The notes under the pieces were generated by a model, which searched no databases, was not told the DNA's origin, and saw only the letters and a list, made by a program, of their open reading frames with translations. A stretch of DNA of 40,270 nt from Lentisphaerota bacterium. GTDB lineage: Bacteria; Verrucomicrobiota; Lentisphaeria; Victivallales; Victivallaceae. Below are positions 1 through 8,377 of this stretch, in pieces. The translations under genes and the position numbers were made by a program. The stretch lies in assembly GCA_015061695.1 (NCBI GenBank), contig SUWA01000016.1:1-40270 (forward strand), written 5' to 3'. Numbering within the stretch: position 1 is the stretch's first letter; each line of letters begins with the position of its first letter.

Positions 1-142
1 GAAGGGATTTTGGGGAAGAGGAAAAACCTTTTTTGAGGAAAAAGCTTTTTCCTCTTCCCCAAACCCCAACTCCTTTTGTAAAAACCTTTTCCTGCCGTTT
101 TGATTTTTGAAAATTCAAAAATCAAAACGGCGATTCTTTTTT
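1..142. repeat. Direct repeat copy 1 with two hairpins (terminator-like)
   Basis: This stretch is repeated almost base for base at 411-551; I see only a few differences. Each copy holds two hairpins. The first has a 15-bp stem at 12-26 and 46-60 (GGGGAAGAGGAAAAA and its complement). The second is a nearly perfect 38-base palindrome at 94-131 with 18-bp arms and a 2-base loop, followed by a T-run. The second hairpin looks like a strong Rho-independent terminator. Since copy 2 follows an alaS-like tail, copy 1 probably follows the true alaS 3' end just left of the window; that part is inferred. Confidence 0.75.
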
Positions 143-177
143 AAATTAGTAACGATAATCAAATTAAGGGGCAATTT

Positions 178-234
178 ATGTATATAGTTATTGGATTCGG
201 CACTTTTATATTATTGTTGTGTTTTGTTCTTTGA
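178..234 (+). CDS. Possible 18-residue hydrophobic peptide
   Basis: An ATG at 178 follows AAGGGG at 166-171 with 6-base spacing, a good ribosome binding site. It opens a frame of 18 codons ending in TGA at 232, giving [18 protein letters not shown], which could form one membrane-spanning helix. It may be a genuine membrane micropeptide, or the first helix of a larger membrane protein cut off by the duplication that put the alaS tail downstream. No family is recognised. The evidence is only the ribosome site and the hydrophobicity, so confidence is low. Confidence 0.25.
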   Translation: MYIVIGFGTFILLLCFVL

Positions 235-277
235 TCGAGTGCGGCTATTATGTGAAGACAGTTTAATTTTAGCAATA

Positions 278-400
278 GTCAAAGAAATTTGCGGCGGGCC
301 GCACGCCGGCAACACCGCCGAACTCAAGAGCTTCAAGATCCGGAAAGAAGAAAGCTCCAGCCGCGGTGTCCGCCGCATCCAAGCCGTAATCGGCGCGTAA
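278..400 (+). pseudogene. Duplicated 3' fragment of alanyl-tRNA synthetase
   Basis: Read in frame from 278, about 40 residues match the zinc-binding C-terminal part of the AlaRS editing domain. They include [10 protein letters not shown] (the CGGxH metal-binding motif), then ELKSFKI and [14 protein letters not shown], the signature that ends this domain, before TAA at 398-400. Upstream the frame no longer resembles AlaRS and there is no start or aminoacylation domain, so this is a remnant, not a gene. If it mirrors the parent, that AlaRS stops right after the editing domain and lacks the usual C-terminal dimerisation domain. The flanking 141-bp repeats suggest a partial tandem duplication of an alaS tail plus terminator. 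Confidence 0.7.
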
Positions 401-410
401 TTTCTGGAGC

Positions 411-551
411 GAAGGGATTTTGGGGAAGAGGAAAAACCTTTTTTGAGGAAAAAGCTTTTTCCTCTTCCCCAAGCCCCAACTCCTTTAGTAAAAACCTTTT
501 CCTGCCGTTTTGATTTTTGAAAATTCAAAAATCAAAACGGCGATTCTTTTT
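411..551. repeat. Direct repeat copy 2 with two hairpins (terminator-like)
   Basis: Second copy of the element at 1-142, starting 10 bases after the stop of the alaS remnant. Both hairpins are kept: stems at 422-436 and 456-470, and the 38-base palindrome at 504-541 followed by T residues. In this position it would act as the terminator of an alaS-like transcript. The rest of the gap, 552-908, is AT-rich and has no gene I can support; it has a small CCGGG/CCCGG hairpin at 602-620 with no T-run. Confidence 0.75.
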
Positions 552-908
552 TTAAAGTTTTAAAAAGTAAAATCAATATTTTTGTTGAGCAGCAGTCTGC
601 ACCGGGGACTGTTTTCCCGGAAAATGGCAGGATTTTTGGGGCTTGATCGGGATTTTTTTACAAAATAAACCAAAAAATTATATTTTTACTGTCAGATTGG
701 GCGTTTGTTTTCGTTTATTACTTATAGATAATGTTAAGTTGAACGGCCAGCCGTGTTAAGAACGGGATGAAAAACGGGCTTGTTTATACGTTAAACAATT
801 TAAATCATGGGAGTCAACGGCAAGGCAAATTAACATAATAGCGGTAAAAAAGTCATATAAAGCAGAATTTTATTCACACAACATCAATTATTTTTAAGGA
901 GTCGAGTT

Positions 909-1196
909 ATGAAAAGAATCGTTTTTTTGCTTGGAGTAATGCTCTTGAGCGTATTTATGTTCTGCGGTTGCAGCAACGAAGCTGTTTTGGAAGAAAGCGC
1001 AATTCCGCTGGTTACGGATATTCTTAAGGATGAATTGGGCAGCGAGGCCGCTAAATGTGTGGCTGTCAAGATCACCGAACAAGTTTCCGATAACCAGTAT
1101 AAAGCGCTGGCGACACTGGATAATGGCAATGACATCAAAATCATGATCGAAGATTGTGACGACATGGTTCGTGTTACCATTCCGCTCGATCAGTAA
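909..1196 (+). CDS. Small putative lipoprotein
   Basis: A 95-residue protein with a charged start (MKR), a hydrophobic stretch of about 15 residues and a Cys at position 21 in the context FCGC, consistent with a lipoprotein signal (the residues before Cys are not textbook). The mature part is acidic, about 75 residues, with no domain I recognise. TAAGGAG stands about 8 bases before the ATG, which fixes the start. The gene is alone on its strand here, with its own terminator at 1218-1257. It is probably an envelope-anchored periplasmic protein of unknown role. Confidence 0.7.
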   Translation: MKRIVFLLGVMLLSVFMFCGCSNEAVLEESAIPLVTDILKDELGSEAAKCVAVKITEQVSDNQYKALATLDNGNDIKIMIEDCDDMVRVTIPLDQ

Positions 1197-1217
1197 GCGG
1201 CAAATCATCTGTTATTA

Positions 1218-1257
1218 AAGAATCTTATCTGACTTATGGGGGGGATAAGATTCTTTT
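1218..1257 (+). terminator. Rho-independent terminator of the lipoprotein gene
   Basis: A perfect 12-bp stem (AAGAATCTTATC at 1218-1229 with its complement at 1244-1255) encloses a G-rich loop and ends in TTTT, 22 bases after the lipoprotein stop. Confidence 0.75.
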
Positions 1258-1309
1258 GAGCATAATATAGCCAAATATAAAAACAGCAATACTCATCAGG
1301 AAGAAAAGT

Positions 1310-2068
1310 ATGTTTGTTTGCACCAAATGTCAAAAAGAATACGCTTCTGCAATACAATTTTGCGGCGAGTGCGGCGGTGCAGTGGAAGAAAGACTCAACT
1401 ACTGCACCAATTGTATGTTGCCGTATGATAATAATACTAAATTTTGTCATAAATGCGGCGGTAAATTGACAATTTGTTCAGCGCTGGAGGTTCAAAATAT
1501 CCAGAACGCCAAAGCAGCTGAAATGGCACAGCAAGCAAGGGCTGCTGCGGAAAAAAGGGTGCAGCTTGCTCCGCAAGTACGCGCTGTTTTGGACAGTATG
1601 CCGAAATTTGGAATCAGTAATTTCCGCCTGGAAGAAAACGCCTTGATGACTCAGGGAATACTGCAAGTAAATGCTGAAGCTAAACAATCGTTCATCGGCA
1701 AGGCCGCAGTTCGTTCATTGTGGAGTGCCGGCGCAAAATTTCAGCTTGATTTTGATGCTCAAAATAAGTTGGTGATAAATCCGCAAAGCGTCTTTTACTG
1801 CAATCGTGTTCTTGGATCTGCTATATTTTTCTATTTGCTGGCTCCGTTTGTTTTTGTGTGCGCTGCATTGGGTCTCTGGAGTGTGGATTTAGGTCCTGAA
1901 TATGAAATGTTGAGTAGAGTTGCATTGCTTTTGGCACTTATTGTAGTGGTATTTTTTGTGGTGGCGTTGTGTGGTGATAAACAGGCCTCTGCCGCAAAAT
2001 TGAGTGAAGGAATGATTGCTCTTAAAAATAAACTTGCAGAAACGGATTTTTCTTCCCCGAAAAATTAA
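1310..2068 (+). CDS. Zinc-ribbon membrane protein
   Basis: A 252-residue protein of unknown function. The first 50 residues hold four CxxC knuckles (Cys 4/7, 18/21, 32/35 and 46/49), the pattern of a double zinc ribbon. An Ala/Gln/Glu-rich helical linker follows (about 60-90), then a basic region, then two strongly hydrophobic segments near residues 168-190 and 202-222, and a short charged tail. The likely topology is a cytoplasmic zinc ribbon anchored in the inner membrane. AGGAAG before the ATG supports the start. Zinc ribbons fused to membrane segments occur in many uncharacterised bacterial proteins, so no substrate is assigned. A strong terminator follows at 2143-2182. Confidence 0.8.
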   Translation: MFVCTKCQKEYASAIQFCGECGGAVEERLNYCTNCMLPYDNNTKFCHKCGGKLTICSALEVQNIQNAKAAEMAQQARAAAEKRVQLAPQVRAVLDSMPKFGISNFRLEENALMTQGILQVNAEAKQSFIGKAAVRSLWSAGAKFQLDFDAQNKLVINPQSVFYCNRVLGSAIFFYLLAPFVFVCAALGLWSVDLGPEYEMLSRVALLLALIVVVFFVVALCGDKQASAAKLSEGMIALKNKLAETDFSSPKN

Positions 2069-2142
2069 AAATCGCAGCAGGTTTCAGAATAGCAATACAG
2101 AAAAACCAGTATTTCTATTGAGCCTGACGGCGTAAGAATAAG

Positions 2143-2182
2143 TCAGACCGGTCGGATATGTCGGACCGGTCTGATTTTTTTT
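2143..2182 (+). terminator. Rho-independent terminator after the zinc-ribbon gene
   Basis: An 11-bp perfect stem, TCAGACCGGTC at 2143-2153 with its complement at 2164-2174, is followed by eight T residues. Confidence 0.85.
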
Positions 2183-2243
2183 ATACTTAAAAAATTGTAA
2201 AGAATTGCCGCTCACCTTGGAGCTTGCCAAAAGATGAGCGGCA
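2183..2243 (-). terminator. Likely terminator for the large minus-strand operon
   Basis: A 9-bp stem, TGCCGCTCA at 2206-2214 with its complement at 2235-2243, lies about 50 bases past the stop of the last large secreted protein. Read on the minus strand it is followed by an AT-rich tract with a T6 run. Confidence 0.5.
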
Positions 2244-2291
2244 GGAAAATTTGAGGGTAAAAGAAGCGGTTTTTTCTCGAACCAGCCCCTC

Positions 2292-5288
2292 TTACTTTCT
2301 TATAATTACTGCGGCGCAGGAGCCGGGGATACGGACTTCGGCGTAGGTTTTGCCGTTGATGACGACTTTTTTGACCGGGTATTTATCGGTCAGCACACCG
2401 TTGCGGTCAAAGACCAGCGCTTCAAAGTCAGAATTATCGCCCCAGCCGAAAAGACCGCTCAATTTGGTAATGATGCGTTCTTCGCCGATCAGGTAGCCTT
2501 TGTGCAGTTCCACGGGCGTAAAAGGATACATCCATTTGGTGATCGCTTCGTGCTTGGTGGGGTGGGTCTTATTGGTGTAATAGTAGCAGTACAAGCTGCC
2601 GAAATCCAATGCACTCAATATGCCGCGCCATGCTTCGGTAAAGCTCTTTTCGGTCAAATGGTCGCCCAGCGATACCGGACATGCCAGATGACCTTTGTTC
2701 AGGCTGGAAAGCTGACCGGTTTCAAACAGTGTCTGGATCTTTTGGGTCCGCAGAGTGTGTGTAGTCGGTGCGCCGTTGATGATAAGCGCTTTGCCGCGCG
2801 CGCGGATTTTTTCGACCATCTTCATGCGCCACGCCAGCGAGAGCAGTGTGACCGAACTCTTTTTGCGGACGATCACGCCGTTATTGCGGTTGACATCTGC
2901 CGAAACACCATCCCACAAATCTTCGTTGTAGGCGTATTCGATATTGCTGCGGACAAATTCATCCCAGAAGATACCGTCGGCATTTACTTTGTCAAAAATG
3001 CAGTCGATCCACGCTTCGCCGACTTCTGCCCAGCCGTCTTCGTTGGGCAGGATCCCGTGCAGATATTCGCTGCCGCCGCTGTTGCCGTAGGTGGTGGTGC
3101 GGCCGTCGGCCAGCCGGATGAGGTCTTTGTTGTATTTCTTTATATCCGCCTGCGTGGTATCCAGAAAACAGTGGAAATAGATCAGCTGTTTGACCGATTT
3201 ATCCGGATAGAATTTATCCAGAATTTTACGCATCACATGATATTGGTGCAGCGAACTGTTGATCCAGTCGTTGCCGCGCAAACCGACATTTTGTTCGTTG
3301 CGCTGGCAGTTGTTGCTCTGGATGACTGCATTGAGTCCGGTGTTGTCGATCATCAACTTCTGTCTGCTGTCGCTGTAACGTGTGGCGGCATCGCCGATCC
3401 ACAGCCCCGGCAAAAGCGTTATGGGCATATTTACATCCAGGATCCGGCGCGCCTGATTGATCCAGCTGAAATAATCGCCTTTGTTCCACGGAACAATGAT
3501 GAATTCCACAGTGTATTCAGCATTGGCGCCCAGCGCGAACTGGTAGTCTGCCATCTGCGCTTTGCCGTTGAAGACCGCGCCGGTGCAGTGGACCGAAAGC
3601 GCATCGCACCACGGCAGCATACCCACGCTGTATTGATCGCTGACCCCGATAATGGTCGGGTTGCTGTCCGTATTACATTCGGCGTTGAAACGGGTTGGGA
3701 ACTCGTTGCCGCCGATGTAGATTTTTTTGAATCCGTCCGAAGTTTCCAGCGTGTGCCGCTGCAAGATGGCGGCCATGGCATTGGATCTGTTGACGAATTT
3801 ATCGCGTACCAGAATGTAAGACTCTCCGGCTTCGACCGTGCGGGTATGCCCTATGGGCGTACCTTGCAGCGAACCCCATTTGCCGTTGGCAGTGAGGAAT
3901 TCACTCCGGAGTGTAACTGCCGCATTGCCGAGCTGGAATCTGACCGTGTTGTCCCGGCTGGTCAGCGCGCTGTAAAGCGGCGCATCCGGGAGCGTTTCCG
4001 GCTCATAGATATTCAATTTTCCCTGCGGCGGGCGGGTGGTATCAACGAGTGTACCTTTGGGGTACATCTGCAAAGCGACTTTTCCCACATACATATCCAC
4101 ATTGGAATTGCGCCGGTTGGGGATCACTTTGAATTTGATGACGTTTTTGCCCGGTTTGAGCAAGCCGGCCAGCGCAAAAGTAAATTCGGCACTCTTGCGG
4201 CCGAGCGGCGCATACTGCTTGTGTTTGTCGATCGCTTCGTAATCCGGCGACCACGGCAGCGTGAGTGCGCCGGATGCATCCATGATCGGCAGCGTTTTGC
4301 CGTATTTGGCAGTAAAGACACCATCGGAATTGAAAAGGTGTTCGGTACGCAAAGTCGTATTGTTGACATCGCAGTTGAGCATGGTCATGGCGTAGCCGCC
4401 GGGCGTGGCAAAATCGGCGCGCGCCTGAAAGGTCAGCAAATAGTCGTACTGATCGAGTTCCTGCTTGCTCAGCGTAAATTCGATCTGCGACGGGTGATCG
4501 CGTTTGACCAGTTTTTCCTGCGAAGAAATGACCTTTTCCGGTTGAGTGACCTGCGCATTGCCGCTGCCGTCAGCCAACACCGCCGGAACCATGCGGTCGC
4601 GGTATTTGGTGTAGGGTTTGGGGCCGAGCATCATAAACTTCTGCTGATTTTCCTGCACAAAATCGGTATCGGAAAGCAACACTTCCAGCTTGAAAGTCCG
4701 GTTGAAAGTCACATTTTTCTGATCCAGTTCCGCCCACGGGATAAACGCTTCGAGATTATACCCGGCATCGGTTTTTTCGACCGCGATCTGCCCGCCGGGC
4801 AGGGTCATGCCCTGCGGATAAAGCACCCGGATTTCGGGCTTGACACTTTTGAAATCCCCCGGCGAAAGCTGGATCATAAACTGACCTTCGCCGAATTCCT
4901 TGCGGGTTTTGTCCGCGTTGGGGGTCATATCCAGCCGGACTTCCAGATGGTCGCCGCCCCAGGTTTTGCTGCCGCCCTGCTGGATATGCACATTATCCGT
5001 AACCTGCGCCATGACAAAAAGTCCGTGCTGGCGCCAGGTCATTTTAACTGTACCGCTCAAATCTTCCGGGCCGGAATAGCGGTAGGCTTTGCTGCCGCGA
5101 TCCCAGCCTAAAGTTTCTCTGCCGGGGAAGGCGTCCAGCGTGCTGATGCTGCTCCAATCGCTGATCTTGCCGTCGATCACCACCGGCGGGTCAACATCAA
5201 ACGGAATATATTTGTATTCTGGCGCGGGGGCTGCCGACAGGCTTGCTGCGGCCAGCAGCGCCGCGGTCAGGGAAGGGATCTTTTTCAT
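2292..5288 (-). CDS. Secreted CBM9-like / TIM-barrel putative glycoside hydrolase (paralog A)
   Basis: A 998-residue exported protein. Residues 1-20 form a Sec signal peptide. Residues ~30-235 look like a family 9-like carbohydrate-binding domain: it opens with DPPVVIDGKISDW and has GGDHLEVRLDM and EAFIPW in the usual order. Two beta-rich stretches follow (about 250-600), then a probable TIM barrel (about 620-930) whose clearest motif is DGIFWDEF at 771-778; its Asp/Glu pair may be catalytic. It ends in a short beta domain with EVRIPGSCAAVIIRK. No exact GH family is assigned. AAAGGA precedes the ATG. It starts 15 bp after paralog B and so should share its transcript. It is the last gene of the locus. 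Confidence 0.75.
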   Translation of the reverse strand: MKKIPSLTAALLAAASLSAAPAPEYKYIPFDVDPPVVIDGKISDWSSISTLDAFPGRETLGWDRGSKAYRYSGPEDLSGTVKMTWRQHGLFVMAQVTDNVHIQQGGSKTWGGDHLEVRLDMTPNADKTRKEFGEGQFMIQLSPGDFKSVKPEIRVLYPQGMTLPGGQIAVEKTDAGYNLEAFIPWAELDQKNVTFNRTFKLEVLLSDTDFVQENQQKFMMLGPKPYTKYRDRMVPAVLADGSGNAQVTQPEKVISSQEKLVKRDHPSQIEFTLSKQELDQYDYLLTFQARADFATPGGYAMTMLNCDVNNTTLRTEHLFNSDGVFTAKYGKTLPIMDASGALTLPWSPDYEAIDKHKQYAPLGRKSAEFTFALAGLLKPGKNVIKFKVIPNRRNSNVDMYVGKVALQMYPKGTLVDTTRPPQGKLNIYEPETLPDAPLYSALTSRDNTVRFQLGNAAVTLRSEFLTANGKWGSLQGTPIGHTRTVEAGESYILVRDKFVNRSNAMAAILQRHTLETSDGFKKIYIGGNEFPTRFNAECNTDSNPTIIGVSDQYSVGMLPWCDALSVHCTGAVFNGKAQMADYQFALGANAEYTVEFIIVPWNKGDYFSWINQARRILDVNMPITLLPGLWIGDAATRYSDSRQKLMIDNTGLNAVIQSNNCQRNEQNVGLRGNDWINSSLHQYHVMRKILDKFYPDKSVKQLIYFHCFLDTTQADIKKYNKDLIRLADGRTTTYGNSGGSEYLHGILPNEDGWAEVGEAWIDCIFDKVNADGIFWDEFVRSNIEYAYNEDLWDGVSADVNRNNGVIVRKKSSVTLLSLAWRMKMVEKIRARGKALIINGAPTTHTLRTQKIQTLFETGQLSSLNKGHLACPVSLGDHLTEKSFTEAWRGILSALDFGSLYCYYYTNKTHPTKHEAITKWMYPFTPVELHKGYLIGEERIITKLSGLFGWGDNSDFEALVFDRNGVLTDKYPVKKVVINGKTYAEVRIPGSCAAVIIRK

Positions 5289-5303
5289 AAATGATCGTCC
5301 TTT

Positions 5304-8297
5304 TTATTTGCGGATTATTACAACAGCGCAGGAGCCGGGAATACGGACTTCGGCGTAGGTCTGACCGTTTTCTTCGATCTTTTTGACCGGATATTTGTCG
5401 GTAAGCTTGCCGTTGGTATCAAAGACCAGCGCTTCAAAGTCAGAAGCATCGCCCCAGCCGAAACGGCCGCTCAATTTGGTAATGATCCGTTCTTCGCCGA
5501 TGATGTAACCCTTGTGCAGCTCAATGGGTGTAAACGGATACATATATTTACTCATGGCTTCGTGTTCGCGCGGATAGACTTTGATCGTGTAATACCAGCA
5601 GTACAGACTGCCGAAATCCAGCGCCCGGAGCATGACACGCCAGGCATCGGGGAAGCTCTTTTCGGTCAGGTGGTCGCCCAGCGCCACCGGACAGGCCAAA
5701 TGGCCCTTGTTCAGGCTGGAGATCTGGCCGGTTTCAAACATGGTCTGGATCTTCTGCTGCCGCATGGTGTGTGTGGTCGGCGCACCGTTGATGATCAATT
5801 CTTTGCCTTGCGAGCGGATTTTATTGAGCATTTTCAAACGCCATGGCAGCGAGAGCAGCGTGATCGAACTCTTTTTGCGTTTGACTGCACCGGTGTTGCG
5901 GTCAACATCGGCGGAAACATTGTCCCACCAATTTTCGTTGTAGGCGTATTCGATATTGCTGCGGACAAATTCGTCCCAGAAAATACCGTCGGCCTTTATG
6001 TCGTTAAAAATACAGTCGATCCAGGCTTCGGCCACTTTGCCCCAGCCGTTTTCGGTCGGAAACATGCAATGCAAGTGGTTGTTGCCGCGATTGGCACCGT
6101 AAACAGCGGTATTGCCGTCAGCCAGCCGGATGCGGTCTTGCGGATATTTATCCAGATTGGCAACGGTCGTTTCCAGAAAACAGTGGAAGTAGACCAGCTG
6201 TTTGACCGATTTATCCGGGTAATTTTTATCCAGCAGCTTGCGCATGGCGTGATATTGAGTCAGCGGGCTTTCGATCCACTCACTGCCGCGCATTTCCAAG
6301 CCTTCGGCATTGCGCTGACAGTTGTTGCTTTGGATCACCGCATTGATCCCGGTGTTGCGGATGACGTTTTTCTGACCGGATTCCGAAACTGCGGTTGCGT
6401 TATTGCTCATCCACAAGCCCGGATGCAGCGTTATGGTCGTATTCACATCCAGGATCCGCCGGGCCTGATTGATCCAGCTGAAATAGTCTGCTTTGTTCCA
6501 CGGTATAACAATAAATTCTGCCGTGTATTCCGTTTGGGGCGCGATCGCCAGCTGATAGTCGGCCAGCTGCACATGGCCATTGAACACTGCGCCGACGCAA
6601 TGGACCGAAAGCGCATCGCTCCACGGCAGGAAGCCCACACTGTATTTTTTGCCGATACCGATGACCGAAGGGTTGCTGTCGGGGGCGCGTTCGGCATTGA
6701 AGCGGGTCGGGTATTCGCCGCCGCCGATATAGATTTTTTGGAATCCGTCCGACATATCCATAGTGTGTTTTTGCAGAATTGCCGCCACGGTGTTGGAGTT
6801 GTTGCGGAATTTGTCGCGCACGAGAATATAGTGATCGTGCGGCACAACTTCGCGGGTATGGCTTATCGCTGTATTGTTCAAGCTGCCCCACTTGGAGTTT
6901 TGAGTCAGAAATTCGCTCCTGACCGTAACGGTGGAATCGTTGAGCTGGAACGTTATCTGGTTATTGCTGCTTTGCAAACTGCTGTATAAGGGTGCATTGA
7001 CCGGTGCTTCGGGGGTGAAAAACGGCAGTTCGCCCTGCGGCGGACGGGTGGTATCGACCAATGTGCCTTTGGGGAAAATCTGCAGTTTGACCGCATTTAC
7101 ATACATATTGATTTTAGCATTGCGCCGGTTGGGGATCACTTTGAAGTTGACCGTGTTTTTGCCCGGCTTGAGCAACCCGATCAACGAAAAAGTGTATTCG
7201 GCACTTTTGCGGTTGAGCGCCGCATATTTCTTATCTTTATCAGTGGCGCTGTAATCCGGCGCCCACGGCAGCGTCAGCGCGCCGGAACCGTCGATCAGCG
7301 GCAGGTTTTCGCCGTAACGCACTGTAAAGGTGCCATCCGAACCGAAGAGATGATCGCCGGTAAGATTCATGTTGTTGACATCGCAATTAAGTACGCCCAT
7401 GGCATAGCCGCCGGCCACATGAAAATCAACGCGGGCCTGAAAGGTCAAAAGATAATCATTTTCAGCCAGTTCTTTTTCGGTCAGGGTAAATTCCACCTGG
7501 GCGGGGTGATCGCGCTTGACCAGCATTTCTTTTTGCGAAATAACTTTTTCGGGGCTGGCAATTTCGGCCTGACCGCTGCCGTCAGCCAGCACCGCTTTGA
7601 CCATGCGGCTGCGGGTATTGGTGTAGGGTTTAGGGCCGATCATCTTGAATTTTTGCTGGGTTTCTTTGGCGCTATCGCTGTCTGAAAGCAATATTTCGAC
7701 GGCAAAAACTCTATTGAACGACACATTTTCAAGTTCCAGCGCCTGCCACGGAATAAACGCTTCGATATTGTAGCCCTCCGCAGTTTTTTCGGCGGCGATC
7801 TGCCCGCCGGGCAAACGCATTCCCTGCGGCTGGATAACCTGGAGTTCAGGCTTGACATTTTTGAAATCTCCCGGCGAAAGCAGCAGTTGGAATTGCCCTT
7901 CGCCGAAATCTTCCCGGTCTTTGTCCGCATGGCAAGTCATATCCAGCCGCAAATCCAGGTGGTCGCCGCCCCAAACCAGATCGCCGCCGCGTTGAACATG
8001 TTTATTGTCGGTGATCGAACCCATAACGTAAAGACCGTGCGGACGCCACGTCAGTTTGACGATCCCGCTCAAATCATTATTGCCGGAGTAACTGTAAACA
8101 CTGTTGCGGATCGTGCGCCCCAGACAGTTTTCGCCGGAGTAATCGGCAAAGATCTTTACATCATTCCAGTCCGCAATTTTGCCATCCACCACTACCGGCG
8201 GGTCGACATCGTAAACCACCGGGCGGATTGCATCGGCTGCATGGCACAGCGAAAATGCGGTCAGCAAGGCAACCGCTGAAGTATAAAATTTTTTCAT
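5304..8297 (-). CDS. Secreted CBM9-like / TIM-barrel putative glycoside hydrolase (paralog B)
   Basis: A 997-residue paralog of its two neighbours with the same layout: a signal peptide (about residues 1-20, ending SLCHA), a CBM9-like domain starting at DPPVVVDGKIADW, beta-rich middle domains, a putative barrel with DGIFWDEF starting at residue 770, and the same C-terminal motif EVRIPGSCAVVIIRK. The near-identical length of all three copies points to tandem duplication followed by divergence in substrate contacts. An AAGG site precedes the ATG. The LacI-type operator at 8308-8323 lies 10 bases upstream of the start. Expected role: binding and cleaving an extracytoplasmic glycan; substrate unknown. 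Confidence 0.75.
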   Translation of the reverse strand: MKKFYTSAVALLTAFSLCHAADAIRPVVYDVDPPVVVDGKIADWNDVKIFADYSGENCLGRTIRNSVYSYSGNNDLSGIVKLTWRPHGLYVMGSITDNKHVQRGGDLVWGGDHLDLRLDMTCHADKDREDFGEGQFQLLLSPGDFKNVKPELQVIQPQGMRLPGGQIAAEKTAEGYNIEAFIPWQALELENVSFNRVFAVEILLSDSDSAKETQQKFKMIGPKPYTNTRSRMVKAVLADGSGQAEIASPEKVISQKEMLVKRDHPAQVEFTLTEKELAENDYLLTFQARVDFHVAGGYAMGVLNCDVNNMNLTGDHLFGSDGTFTVRYGENLPLIDGSGALTLPWAPDYSATDKDKKYAALNRKSAEYTFSLIGLLKPGKNTVNFKVIPNRRNAKINMYVNAVKLQIFPKGTLVDTTRPPQGELPFFTPEAPVNAPLYSSLQSSNNQITFQLNDSTVTVRSEFLTQNSKWGSLNNTAISHTREVVPHDHYILVRDKFRNNSNTVAAILQKHTMDMSDGFQKIYIGGGEYPTRFNAERAPDSNPSVIGIGKKYSVGFLPWSDALSVHCVGAVFNGHVQLADYQLAIAPQTEYTAEFIVIPWNKADYFSWINQARRILDVNTTITLHPGLWMSNNATAVSESGQKNVIRNTGINAVIQSNNCQRNAEGLEMRGSEWIESPLTQYHAMRKLLDKNYPDKSVKQLVYFHCFLETTVANLDKYPQDRIRLADGNTAVYGANRGNNHLHCMFPTENGWGKVAEAWIDCIFNDIKADGIFWDEFVRSNIEYAYNENWWDNVSADVDRNTGAVKRKKSSITLLSLPWRLKMLNKIRSQGKELIINGAPTTHTMRQQKIQTMFETGQISSLNKGHLACPVALGDHLTEKSFPDAWRVMLRALDFGSLYCWYYTIKVYPREHEAMSKYMYPFTPIELHKGYIIGEERIITKLSGRFGWGDASDFEALVFDTNGKLTDKYPVKKIEENGQTYAEVRIPGSCAVVIIRK

Positions 8298-8307
8298 AAA
8301 AATAACC

Positions 8308-8323
8308 TTTTACACGAGTAAAA
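8308..8323. promoter_or_regulatory. Putative LacI-family operator before paralog B
   Basis: TTTTACACGAGTAAAA has perfect 6-bp arms (TTTTAC/GTAAAA) around ACGA. The same core occurs at the start of the lacI-type gene (13223-13235). I found it nowhere else in the window. It lies directly upstream of the ribosome site of paralog B, where a bound repressor would block initiation or elongation. I see no clear -35/-10 pair here, so it may act on transcripts reading through from upstream. Confidence 0.6.
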
Positions 8324-8330
8324 TGTCAGC

Positions 8331-8368
8331 AAAAATGCAATCCCTGCTTTCTGCTAACAGGGATTGCA
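8331..8368 (-). terminator. Hairpin terminator/attenuator after paralog C
   Basis: An 11-bp stem, TGCAATCCCTG at 8336-8346 with its complement at 8358-8368, has an 11-base loop and, on the minus strand, a T5 run. It stands 9 bases past the stop of paralog C and just before the operator. The short T-run suggests partial termination. Confidence 0.65.
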
Positions 8369-8377
8369 ATGATTTTG

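Noticed and set aside
2502-5111. 869-codon open frame on the plus strand, antisense to paralog A
   Set aside because: It mirrors the codon bias of the real minus-strand gene; no RBS, no known domain, and similar shadows occur opposite B and C (5514-6989, 8369-10498, 10574-11497).
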